Assembly (NCBI GenBank): GCA_905250885.1
Contig: CAJNOQ010002055.1
Location: 1-26,616 of the forward strand
Direction of reading: 5' to 3'
Source: Didymodactylos carnosus
Taxonomy: Eukaryota > Rotifera > Eurotatoria > Philodinida > Philodinidae
Length of the DNA stretch: 26,616 bases
The position numbers and the translations under genes were made by a program. The notes beneath the pieces are model-generated. The model was not told the origin of the DNA, made no database searches, and saw nothing but the letters and a program-made list of their open reading frames with translations. Positions 10,410-22,419 of this stretch are shown in pieces. Every line of letters starts with the position of its first letter. Position 1 is the stretch's first letter.

Positions 10410-12035
10410 TGTCTTCAATATATCTACGCAAACAAAAACGTACGTTTTTTTTATATTATTAGAAAAAATCGTATTGTCTGTCAATGACTATAGAAGAAGA
10501 AGTAGAAGAAAAAAAAACTGTCACATTTATACTGTTCTTTGTTTTCATGTATCACTACTATTGTCATTGTCTACTTTTGTAGAACAGAAAAGAATATAAA
10601 GCAGAGTATACTGTGTTCTTTTTAATAATTATTTTTTCTCTGTTTTTTTTTTCCCGTGTTTTTCTCATCGAAAAAAATTAGAGTCAATGTCGGCAGCTGA
10701 TAATGAAATCAACGAAAGTAGTAGTAGTGCTTATTTTCTCTTTGTAAATTTATGTTTTTCCTCCCTTAAAATAGGAAAAAAGACGATGTTAGTCGAATAA
10801 TTTTCTCTATTCAGTAACTAAACGAGAGACAGAGAAAGAGACATAAAAAGAGACTTTTTTAAATCGATATTTTTTTTTGTGCATTATCATAATACAAGAA
10901 GAACATCAGACAAGGTTAGATTTAAAGTTTATATATATCATTGATATTTTTTTTATTCATTTGTTTTGAATGTGCAATTATTTTCTCATATATTAGACTA
11001 TAACTGTAGTTCGATTAACATTCATCGTTTTCATTTGGGCTTTTATAATTTCAACTCAAGACAACATACCGAATTGTTTTAGATATTTTTACGGGAAAAA
11101 TGAGTCTTAAACATTGTTTGTCAACATTGAGCGTCAAAAGTGATTGAGAGTGTCTCATATGATAATTAAAAATCTTTTTCAACTTTTCATTTTTTTTTTT
11201 TTTATCATTAAAAATACTCTTGAAAAAAATTTCATTCTAGCTCTGTGCGAAAATCTTTTATTTTTAATTTCTTAATTTTTGTGACGCTTTTGACAACATA
11301 TCTTGAAGAGCTTTACTAAGACAAACTGATTGAACAAATGAGACTAATTAAGATAGAACAAATATTCCATTATTATTTTGAGAACATATGTAACTGACTT
11401 AGTTGAATCATTTATTTGTAATTCTATCAGAACTAACATTTGGTTTAACCAACGTTGAGTGTTTTTGAAAGCTCTCTTCATTTTTTTTATTGATAGAATT
11501 CTTATCATTTCTCTTCATGTTGTGTTATTCATGTGAAATATTTTTTCACAAACTTCATGATACAATATTACAACTCATGTAACGACGTTCGAAGTATTAT
11601 ATATCTATAGTAGTAGAAAAGTTTGTTACTCGTTGTCACCAGTGGACTCGTGTCCACACGTAGAATCATTAGTGATCATTACTTAAGACTCTCTTCACCC
11701 TAAAAATATTGATTTTAATCAAAAATGTCGATTTTGATATAAATATATAATTAAATAGCCTAACGTGTCCTCTATCGAATAAGCTAATTTTAGTTTTCCT
11801 AGACATACTTTTTAAGGATTTCCTAGGGAGTTTTCCGGAAGCTCTTCTAAAAAACAGCATTTTTTATACTTATTTGTGCAATTTAAAGTAAAAAAGTATT
11901 TCAAAGATTTTTTATAGTTCATCGATCATGCTGAGTATAATGCACATATGCAGAGCTATGTATAAGTAATATTTTTTGGTATTAGTCTACCATCACTGAG
12001 AACCTATAGAACATCTCTTATCTCACCGGAAACGT
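10410..12035. other. AT-rich non-coding region, possible upstream exon or promoter area
   Basis: Many T and A runs and short GA-rich segments (for example CGAGAGACAGAGAAAGAGAC at 10822-10841). An ATG at 10687 begins a short Ser-rich frame (MSAADNEINESSSSAYFLF) preceded by an AG and followed by a weak GTAAAT donor. This is only a weak candidate for a first exon. A perfect 6-bp stem (GTGGAC/GTCCAC) with a 4-nt loop lies near 11642-11657. Nothing else is assignable. Confidence 0.35.
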
Positions 12036-12410
12036 CGTTTTTTAGCGTAGCTGGTATTCATAAATGGTGAAATATGTATAACACGTAACAGATCGCGTGT
12101 CAATTAGATTTCTCGCGTATAGCTCACTTCTGAATAAAAATGTCGAAAATCCGGCTCTGTTACATTATTCCCCTTTATCATCCTCACCCGGAGCTCTTTG
12201 GATACTTTCTCGGGGACGAAATCTTTGTAACGCCATCTATTCCCTTTAGCCTCTGAACACCCTATAACTCGATAACAGTTGTGCATAGAGGCTTGAAATT
12301 TCTTTTGTAAATATCTCAATCTAGGGCCACTATTCTCTGAAAATTTCATGAAGATTGGGTTTATTGTTACCGAAATAGCTTTTTAGGATGGGGGGAGGGG
12401 AGCCTTAACA
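12036..12410. repeat. GC-richer patch, probable degenerate interspersed repeat
   Basis: Composition changes abruptly to a more balanced mix, and an 81-codon open frame runs on the minus strand (12349-12104). It shows no protein-like pattern I recognise. The patch ends in a G-rich run (GGGGGGAGGGG, about 12391-12401). It looks like an old transposon fragment. I could define no terminal repeats or target duplications, so the class is unknown. Confidence 0.35.
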
Positions 12411-12866
12411 GTATGCAATGAAAATAATGTTGTTGTTACATTTTTTAATAATCAAAAAACTGCTTTGTCATTAACGATTGTGAGTTAGAACGAAAGTATT
12501 ATGGATACAGCTTTAGAAAATAAATGTTTGATGATTATCGCTTTCAGCTAAATATTCTTAAGGAAGTGTGTTATTGACTTAGATGATAATTTTTGAGTTT
12601 TTTTATCAATAGAATGTCTTACTTGTTCATTGGAAGTTTTTTTTTGTCTCTTATTATCAGTTCGTATAATCCATTGATATTGCAATAATTATTTGAGTCT
12701 TGAACCATGAATTATCTCAAGCGACATTCTTTCATTAAAAAAACATTGTAGACAGTACATGTGGTTTCACAGCATGAAAAAAGTTCTCTTCATTTTGAGA
12801 GGTTACTTTACTTGTACTCTTGAGAATAACAAATGGAAAAATATAACTGAAATTGTCGATAAAAAG

Positions 12867-12884
12867 TATATATATATATATATA
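12867..12884. repeat. (TA)9 microsatellite
   Basis: A perfect run of nine TA units. Confidence 0.9.
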
Positions 12885-13839
12885 GAAATAAAGATAGAAA
12901 GAAGACGAAGAAACTATTGCTTTTATAATATAAATGAAAGAAAACTTCTATCATTTGAACATGTATATTTGCATGACTGCTCATAAAATCGGAAATGAAT
13001 CTAGGAAAGAAATCTTACTGAAACGGATATGAAATGTTCTTTTTCTGAGACAAAGAGCTTATAATTTACATCTAATGGAGTTTAGATCAGGATAATGATA
13101 AAAGAAAAGTAGATAGGGACTAGTTTTAGTTTTTATAGAAAAGACATTTTTTTAGCACCGTTTATACTTTCAATTTAAATCGGCTCAAAAGACAAAATGC
13201 GATGGTAATTTTCCATCAATGGAGCAGTTGGAGTGCAAAACTCAACGCATGTCCATCCCTTATCTTTAGTAATAAATTGTAGAAGTGCAAGGAGCTAAAT
13301 ACAGCTTGCCATAGAATTCTGTTCTGAACCTATAATCTTGCCGAATAGTCTCCAGTCGTTACTTTCTTGCGTTGATTGTCTTTGGAAAACAGTGCAGAAG
13401 ATTTACAATTTTCATTTCCGTAATACTTAATCTCCGAGAATTATAAAATTTATCAAACCACGTATACTCTTCAAACTTCAAGTTTATTATTTTATAAATC
13501 TAACGTCATTCTAAATATGTTTTTCTTGTGAGAAGATGTGTTTCATAATCAATAGAATGAATTTTTTTTTCTATGTATTAAGTGTGAAAAAGTACCATGG
13601 GGAATTTACTAGTTTATGAGTGAAAAAACTTCTCTGATGCTAAATCGTGCACGAGATAAATCACAGTACATGATAATCTTAAACATTTGTTGAGAATTAT
13701 GTCTCTTGTTTTTTTAACTTTTCAACCAAGAATCTTCTTTCATCATTCTCTCGTTAGAGTCTCTGTTGAAAAGTACTACTATACAGATTTAAATACGCAT
13801 CTTGTTCTTAGCCCTTGACTTTAAAATAAAAAAAATGTT

Positions 13840-13861
13840 ATTTCTTGCCTTCCAGGTAAGT
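13840..13861 (+). promoter_or_regulatory. Candidate recursive (ratchet) splice site
   Basis: A pyrimidine-rich tract leads into CCTTCCAG followed immediately by GTAAGT, so a full 3' splice acceptor abuts a full consensus donor with no exon between (junction 13855/13856). This matches the zero-nucleotide-exon ratchet points known from long Drosophila introns. It would make sense if the gap upstream of ERK is a long 5' intron on the plus strand. The motif is seen directly; its use is inferred. Confidence 0.45.
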
Positions 13862-14125
13862 TATTTTTTTGCTCAAAATTGAATCGCACTTTACATTCTA
13901 AGTCAAATTTCTTATTAATTAGAAAAACATTAATTTAAATATGTTATACCTCTACCTACAATCCATCTACAAAGCAATGAAGTTTTCTCTAATTACTGGT
14001 GTAATATAGAGAACAAATTCAATGACGCACTAACGGATAATAAGTAGATCACAGAGAAACGTGTTCAAATTTCTATATAGTTGTAAGGACTTACAATTAA
14101 CTTTTTATCTTTTCTAAAAAAGAGT

Positions 14126-14600
14126 TTTTTCACTTTTTATTTTTCATACGTCATTCTGTAATGTAGTAATAACTGATCTATGTTCTATTTGAAAGAGCAC
14201 ATACGGAAATACAAGTGTATAAATCCATTATAATATTCTAAACCTTAAACTATCACAAAAGACAACGTCAGTTTTGTATGAATATATAAATTTATCGAAC
14301 AGATTTTGTAAAAAAAATATTTGCAGATGCCTGTATTATCTTGATCTTTTTCTTATTAAATTTTAATATTTTCTACGCATATTATATATGAATTATAGGT
14401 TGTTGTCAGTACTATGATATACTGTTAAATGTATACTAATTCAGTAGGCAAATCAGAAAAGCTAAAATCTTTCTTAAATCAGAAGCATCAAGTATCTTAA
14501 CATACACTGACGCTTCTTCATGTGCTCTTTCAAATGAAATATAAATTAGTTTCTTATACTGTATTACAGAGCAACAGTATACAAAACAGAAAAAGGAAAT
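14126..14600. repeat. Degenerate inverted-repeat element (~475 bp)
   Basis: The left arm (about 14126-14220) and the reverse complement of the right arm (about 14600-14501) align over roughly 95 bp. The shared core ATTTGAAAGAGCACAT is identical, TCTGTAAT and AGTGTAT-type blocks lie on either side, and small gaps occur between. The arms enclose about 280 bp of unrelated sequence. This suggests an old fold-back or MITE-type element. I cannot define target duplications. Confidence 0.45.
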
Positions 14601-15640
14601 TTTTTTTATCTCATCCGTTTACAACATCCATCAAACGGTCGTTTAGCCCAAAAGTAAAAGTGTTTGCAATTGAATTTTTCATTATCGGGAAATAAATCTC
14701 AAAATGTCTTCTGTTTTTTTATCATCATTTGTAAGAAAAGAAGAGGGCGACTTATTCTGGAAAATAGGTTAAAAATCGATAGGTATAATGAAGTTGACAT
14801 TTTTAACGAATTTACAGTGTTTTTACGTTGAAAACAATCTCATAAATGAATCTCGAGTTCTTTTCTGGTAAACGAAAAAATTTTTCTAGTTTAATCTTGA
14901 AACTTAGGAGAAAAGTGTTTGTTTTTATACTAGTAAATTTCTAGAAAACAGCTCTATGCAATAAAATGAGTACACACAGTTTACTACAGTCTCAATTTAG
15001 CATATGCGTTCTTCCATTCATATTATATCTATAATATGAGTATATCGATAGATGAACATCTCTGAATCTTTTCTTAAAATCCTTGTTTTTTGACGTCAAA
15101 TTCTACTTCACTCATTTCAAAAGCATTGATAATCAAAAGCGATATCATATTCGAAATTAGGTCTTCAAACTGCGTTGAATTATATATGACAGTAGCATTT
15201 TGAGGAGAAAATTCTCCTGTGAAATTTATTATACTGAGATCCCCATCGCGCAAACTGGACTCTTGTGTTTTCATAAATCATATCAAAACTGAGTCTATTG
15301 TGTAATTATTTCTCAAAAAACAAAATGTCCTAACAAAAAAATATATTGAATGATATTCAATTTTCACTTAATTTGGCCAATTACATAAAATCTCAAATGA
15401 ACTTTCAAAAACTATTACGAAATCAACAAGAAAAGAAGAGTGAAAAAAACGCAGAAAAAAATACAACAACTTTTCTACGATTACAGTACTAGTTTTGTCA
15501 AGAGCAGCTTTCTAATTCGATATGAGATGATACTGTGTAAACGCAAATAAAGAATAAAAATAGCTTTTGAGTATTTATAGGAATATCTGTTTTGAAAAAG
15601 AATTATATAAAGTACTTTAGAAACGAAAGAGACTTTTTGA
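14601..15640. other. AT-rich non-coding region
   Basis: Nothing recognisable apart from the small minus-strand frame at 15274-15074, listed separately. A TGACGTCA palindrome occurs near 15092-15099. Confidence 0.4.
15074..15274 (-). CDS. Small hypothetical ORF (66 aa)
   Basis: The frame starts at an ATG at 15274 and ends in TAA. The translation starts MKTQESSLRD and ends FDVKKQGF. Its composition is balanced and acidic (EFSPQNATVIYNSTQFEDLI), unlike the Phe/Leu/Lys-rich chance frames around it. No domain is recognised and there are no clear splice partners. It could be an exon, a relic, or chance. Confidence 0.2.
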   Translation of the reverse strand: MKTQESSLRDGDLSIINFTGEFSPQNATVIYNSTQFEDLISNMISLLIINAFEMSEVEFDVKKQGF

Positions 15641-16052
15641 GATTTCTAACGTATTCTTCCAAATTCTAAAAGCCGTTTTTGGTCGTAAAAATTTGATGCT
15701 GATACGAAATTTTGGGCCAGATCTAAAATGCCGAAAAATCTATCCGAGTGTGTCTCTTCATCTCACTCGGTAAAGAGAGATATGCCGTTCAAATACATGG
15801 AGCTTTAATCAACATAATAGCTGTTAGTTATGTATGCGAGCTTATGTCAATTCAAAGATATACCATTTTGTAGACCTGATCTTCGTGTATACTATTGTTT
15901 CAACTTATGAAACCAAACTAATTAAGAAAGAATCAAGGGTAACTTTCATAAGTTTTTTGTTGAAACTTCTTCAGTTTCTCCAAAGGAGAAGTTTTATACT
16001 CAAAAAGCCTCGTTTTTAACCTATTTCTTAATCTTCCCCTCCCTCCTCGGAA
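15641..16052. other. Repeat-like patch and flank
   Basis: The segment at about 15655-15800 is less AT-rich and contains a 7-bp perfect stem (CCGAGTG/CACTCGG, about 15744-15770). It resembles a degenerate dispersed repeat. The frame at 15834-16019 shows no convincing protein features. Confidence 0.3.
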
Positions 16053-16184
16053 TGTATTCATCTTATATTAGTAGATAATTCATCTTATATTAGTAGATGT
16101 ATTCATCTCAATAGGATAGTGTAATCATCGTATTCAGGAGGTGTATCCCTCTTGAAAAGGTAGTGTATTCATCTTAAAAGACAG
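16053..16184. repeat. 22-bp minisatellite, six units
   Basis: Six head-to-tail units start at 16053, 16076, 16098, 16120, 16142 and 16164 with lengths 23, 22, 22, 22, 22 and 21 bp. Each opens with a version of TGTATTCATCTT. The first two are nearly identical and the later ones progressively diverged. Confidence 0.85.
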
Positions 16185-16638
16185 CTGCAATTTTCGTTGT
16201 TCCTCTATGTTAGTTAGTGTACACTATTCCCAATACCATTTTTCGGCTAATGTAAAGGAATTTCACCATTTTAGCCCCGCAAGGGACTGCCCTAACAAGG
16301 TTTCTCCATTTTATGCATCATGTTAAAAGAAACAGTTCATTAGAATCCATAAAATTTCCAGAGGCAAACCTCTTCGAAGCCGCTTTTGATACTGTATCAA
16401 ATGACAAAGTTGTTTAGAATCATGAACTCTATTACATACGTAAAAATCGTCAAAAAATGATGAAATACAACTACAATTATGACTTTAAGCTTTTTTCTTA
16501 ACTTTCTAAATTTCGATAATGAATAATTCAATTGGTCAAATTGCCATAGCAGCTAAATTAGATTCAATCCTAAGATGGATTCTGCTTGGATTGCAGATCT
16601 CTAGTTTTAGTGGAGTATATAAGCCACTTTAATAGTTA
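16185..16638. other. AT-rich non-coding region
   Basis: No gene is visible. A short quasi-palindromic GC-richer word lies near 16272-16296 (TTAGCCCCGCAAGGG and following). No assignment is possible. Confidence 0.35.
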
Positions 16639-16792
16639 ATTAGTCATTATTTACATTTATAATGAGTGCTCATAGTTGATGTTAGGTGTAACTATGACCG
16701 TTATGACTCACTATTTGCATTAAGATCGATAGAAACATCAATAGAAACATAATAGGGATTAGACAATGAGTTATGTATTTATGATGACTAAT
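16639..16792. repeat. Nested inverted repeat, possible MITE (~154 bp)
   Basis: The outer arms ATTAGTCAT (16639-16647) and ATGACTAAT (16784-16792) are perfect complements, and imperfect similarity continues inward for about 10 more bases. Inside, TCATAGTT (16670-16677) pairs with AACTATGA (16690-16697) around a 12-nt loop. No clear target duplication is visible, so mobility is inferred only from the structure. Confidence 0.45.
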
Positions 16793-19000
16793 CAGACGAG
16801 ACTCTTGTCTAGAAAAAAATAGTTTTTCTTAGAAAAAGAATCTTATTGACTATTTTCCAGGAAATAGGAAGATTGATGGTTGAATAGACAAGATAAAAAA
16901 GGAGCTTGACTGTAAATATGCAAGATTGTCGGTTATGTATATAATATCGTAAAGAATTTAAAAAATGTTTTTCTTCTTTCTCCTTCTCTAACTACATACA
17001 CTATATCTATAAGGATGTTATCGATGATTCCTTAATACAAAGAAAGAAAAAAGAAAACCAGATTATATTATTGTTCTGAGAAAAAAAGAAAAAAAAATCC
17101 TCGAAGAATACAAAAGTCACAAAGATGCATTCATTCATCATCATTTATATACAAAGTAATAAAAAAAGATTAAACCATAACTGAAAGAAGAGAAGAGATG
17201 AGTTCATATTTGACATCATAAAAAAAAACAAAAGAAAAACATAATAAATTTCTTTTTTTCTTCTTTTTTTACTAAAAATTTTATATATGTAATAGAAAAG
17301 AAAAATATTCCAGGTACAGTAGAAATAATTTTCGATGCTTTGACTATTGTACTATTACTTCTTGTTCATTCGAACTTCAATCACTGTTTGACTACTTGTA
17401 TAAAATATCAAATTAAACAAGATCTCAGCTTTTAAAATAGTGAAAGATTTTAACATTTTACTAATTCTAAATAAATTAGATTTTTCCTTGCGGCTATATA
17501 AACTTCGACACATTTTATATGTTTTTCATACATTCTTTTTTTTCTACTGTTTTTTTCCTTTTTTATGTCATCATCATCTTTCTTCTTTTTCTTCTTTACA
17601 ATACTAAAATGCAAAACAAAGTCCTTTATACTCACTGACATACATTGTTCTCTATCTGTAATTGCAGCTGACTGAAACCTGATAACGCCTATTAACATAT
17701 CGTAGAAATAGTGGCACACTAAAAACATATGACCGACGCTACCATAACAACAAAACATAAATAAATAAATAAATATAAATATTGTAACCTTGTTTGAGCA
17801 TTACTCCTAAATATAGATCTAAAATATTTATTCATTTTAAGCTTTTTTTTTTTGTCTAATAGATGAATTTAACTATTTTAAACATAAAATTATTCTTTAA
17901 AATGTCATTCTTTATCAACAATCAAACTATTAGACAAACTTTTTTTTTCTTTCGTACATTAATTTTTTGAGCAAAGGATTTCTTGATAGCTTTTTTATTT
18001 TACCAGGGTCATTTTTATCTATTTTTCTAGTCTTATTTCGTAACTGTACTGTTTGTACTTTTACTAAATTGTGTTGAACTTTCGTTCATGCGTTTATTTT
18101 TTTTTTTTTTGTATTTACTTTTGTTTCATTTATATGCACGAAAAAAGAAAACCCTGGATAAAATGAAGGTGAATATTATATGCGTATACACACTTTTCAC
18201 CTTTTCTACCTATTACGTGTTGTTCTTTTTGCATACACGTACAATATTCTTTTTTCTTTTTTTATATTGACATACAAGATTGGTGCAGCATCATTATTTT
18301 ATTCTGTGAATTTCCTCCCATCCTTCCTCGAAGCTTACTTACATCGGGTAGAGTTAGTTCAAAAGAGGTAACAAAAAATTTTTTTTCCTCTCTTAAAATA
18401 CTCTATTATTTTGCTAATCGACTTCATATGTATATTAAAAACATCAATCTCACGTTATTATTTATCCCTTTCTTCTGCTAAAGTGCTTCATGTATGTAGA
18501 CGAACTAGTTTTTCGACGAAATTATTAAGAGAAACAGATTTTCATCAAAGCCCTGGCCAAGGTTTTACGTTTATTTATTCTTCTCTTCTTTATTGTATTT
18601 TGTTCTGTCTCTCTTTCTCTCGCTGTCTTTATTCTCTCATTCTTTCATTATGAAACATACACATATATCGGTAATAGAGAAGAAAGAGGTTATTATTAAG
18701 ACGTGTCATTTTTGTCCCATTGTATTGAAAACAACAAATATTTTTTCCATTTCATTCATTTTTTATTAAATTAAAACACTATTCCAGGTTTGTAAATATT
18801 TTGTTGTGTTTTTCGTCACTAAAAGGAGTTTATTGTTGTTTATAAGAAGGCAAGATAAATAGCCTGAGGTCTGTCTGAATTCAGAGAGACATTTTGACTA
18901 TTTATTCGATAGTCCTCTAATTGAACCATGAAATTTAAACAGATCTTTGAATTTTTCATATTGCCATATTTTACAATAAAAAATTTAATTTCTTAAAATT
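16793..19000. other. AT-rich non-coding region
   Basis: Dominated by poly-A/poly-T and A/G-rich runs. It holds an (AATA)n run at about 17757-17780 and two weaker acceptor-donor juxtapositions (TTCCAG|GTACAG at 17313/17314 and TTCCAG|GTTTGT at 18787/18788). The open frames here (17450-17758 minus, 18088-18653 plus) are low complexity and I do not accept them as genes. Confidence 0.4.
17757..17780. repeat. (AATA)n microsatellite
   Basis: A short tetranucleotide run of ATAA units, slightly interrupted at its right end. Confidence 0.8.
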
Positions 19001-19001
19001 G

Positions 19002-19175
19002 TGACGTCATTTGGTGATGAAAATAATTCAGTTGTTTTTATATCTTATAAATATTTGCTATCTTTATGCTGACGGATATTTTTATTTTATTAAAGAAAAA
19101 ATAACATAGTTTGTAAATCATCAAGTATTATTTTGAATTTTATGACGTCTGGTAATACGTCATATGATGACGTAT
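19002..19175. promoter_or_regulatory. Cluster of CRE/ATF-like sites upstream of ERK
   Basis: There is a perfect TGACGTCA at 19002-19009 and TGACGTCT at 19143-19150. The arms ATACGTCAT (19155-19163) and ATGACGTAT (19167-19175) form a perfect inverted repeat around ATG. Four CREB/ATF-like words lie within 175 bp of AT-rich DNA about 1.1 kb before the ERK start codon. The motifs are seen directly; a regulatory role is inference. Confidence 0.35.
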
Positions 19176-19541
19176 TTGTAAGCAGATTATGACAATATGA
19201 TTTACGGTAATTTTTTTTCTAGAAATTTTTAAAATATGAACAAATGTTGTGCATAAATTTCATTTTACATCCTTAAAATATCATTCTTCTAAAAGTTCGA
19301 ATTAATCTGAAAGTAGTCCATCAGATTCATAATATGATCAAATCAGTCTTCATGAAGTATTAGGGTAAAACGATGACCTTTTTTTTTAGCAATGAGTTCA
19401 ATCGAAAATATCAGTCTTTCCACTTACACACGTATCACTACTGGTATAGTCTTTTTTTTTAATATGTTTTTTTTGTTATCTATTTAATCCAAACATAAAA
19501 TTTTGTATATTCGGTACAACTTTTTTGTTCTGTCTGAAAAC

Positions 19542-19748
19542 TGTTCCACATATGCTAACCGATCTGTTAAAATCTCTTTACATGAACTTTCTGAATGGAG
19601 CTTGAGAGACCCACTTTCTACAGAAAGATACTTGAAAGATCTAGCAGTCGTAGAAAACATCAGAGTCATGATCAGCATCGAAAACAATTTATAAGAAACT
19701 GCATTTCATGGAGAAAGAGATCGACTACTTGAGAGATTTTCTGGTAAG
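19542..19748 (+). repeat. Direct repeat copy A (207 bp), 5' of ERK
   Basis: Starts TGTTCCACATATGCTAACCG and ends at a GTAAG. It matches copy B at 21292-21497 over its whole length in the same orientation, at roughly 90% identity by eye with one 2-bp indel. The similarity may extend about 10 bp further left. No terminal inverted repeats were found, so it may be a fragment of a larger element. Confidence 0.85.
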
Positions 19749-20134
19749 ATACTCGTTTATATAAGAAGACAGATGCTGTCATCTAGTTTCTAACAGCAAT
19801 AAGAATTAGACTATATTCATCAACAAGTATAGAAATTCGCATATTTTCTCAAGTTTTATCACATTTATTCGTTGCTAACAGAGATGTTTCTCAACGTTTT
19901 TAAATGCGTAATGTTATAATAAAAATTTAATTTTTATACTATTACAATATCACACACGAGAGATCTTTCCGCTTTACCGCATAAACAACTTTAAGTGAGA
20001 CAAACATTAATTCATCTATTCATATTCGTACATGTAGTACACTCAACATAATTTTACAAAAGTGTATTGTTTAACTTGTGTACTAGACACATCACTTTTT
20101 CACAAAAAATAATCGTTTAAAGTTTTGTTTCTAG

Positions 20135-20253
20135 GACGCTGATGATTGTTTTCTTAAAATTAAATGTTCGTGATATATCAAGAGTCAATCAATTTATGTC
20201 TAATTTATAAAATTTTTGATACAAATTCTCATTAATTCAAAGCCATCAAACTG
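20135..20253 (+). promoter_or_regulatory. Candidate ERK 5' UTR segment with a uORF
   Basis: A good acceptor (TTTTGTTTCTAG) ends at 20134, so a spliced 5' UTR exon could begin at 20135 and run into the ERK start codon at 20254. This leader would contain an upstream ATG at 20142 that opens a 22-codon frame closing before 20254, which could dampen translation. Seen as motifs only. Confidence 0.35.
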
Positions 20254-22234
<1,981 letters not shown>

Positions 22235-22364
22235 TTGGAATGTTTCCTCATTTGTCTTTCACAAAAAAAATGTGTGTACAGGTAGGCGGACTACAACACA
22301 TGGATTTCATTCCTCTCTACAACTATTTATTGAAATGATATTAAGTTCCTACTTCTTTGTTTGT

Positions 22365-22385
22365 TATTTATTTATTTATTTATTT
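22365..22385 (+). promoter_or_regulatory. AU-rich element in the ERK 3' UTR
   Basis: Overlapping ATTTA pentamers (four in a row, containing TTATTTATT nonamers) lie between the stop codon and the candidate AATAAA. In animals such clusters bind ARE-binding proteins and control mRNA stability. It may equally be a simple (TTTA)n microsatellite. Confidence 0.4.
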
Positions 22386-22413
22386 GTGCAGAGTATTTTG
22401 AATAATTAGGATG

Positions 22414-22419
22414 AATAAA
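22414..22419 (+). terminator. Candidate ERK polyadenylation signal
   Basis: An AATAAA hexamer 180 nt downstream of the ERK stop codon, followed by T/G-rich sequence. Confidence 0.45.

Larger units (their letters stand above)
12411..14120. other. AT-rich non-coding region
   Basis: Contains a (TA)n microsatellite at 12867-12884 and the recursive-splice-like motif at 13840-13861, listed separately. The open frame at 12759-12986 spans the TA repeat and is not convincing as a gene. Confidence 0.4.

Noticed and set aside
17450..18653. Several 60-100 aa frames in the desert
   Set aside because: Low-complexity Lys/Asp or Phe/Leu strings, with no splice structure or recognisable domain.
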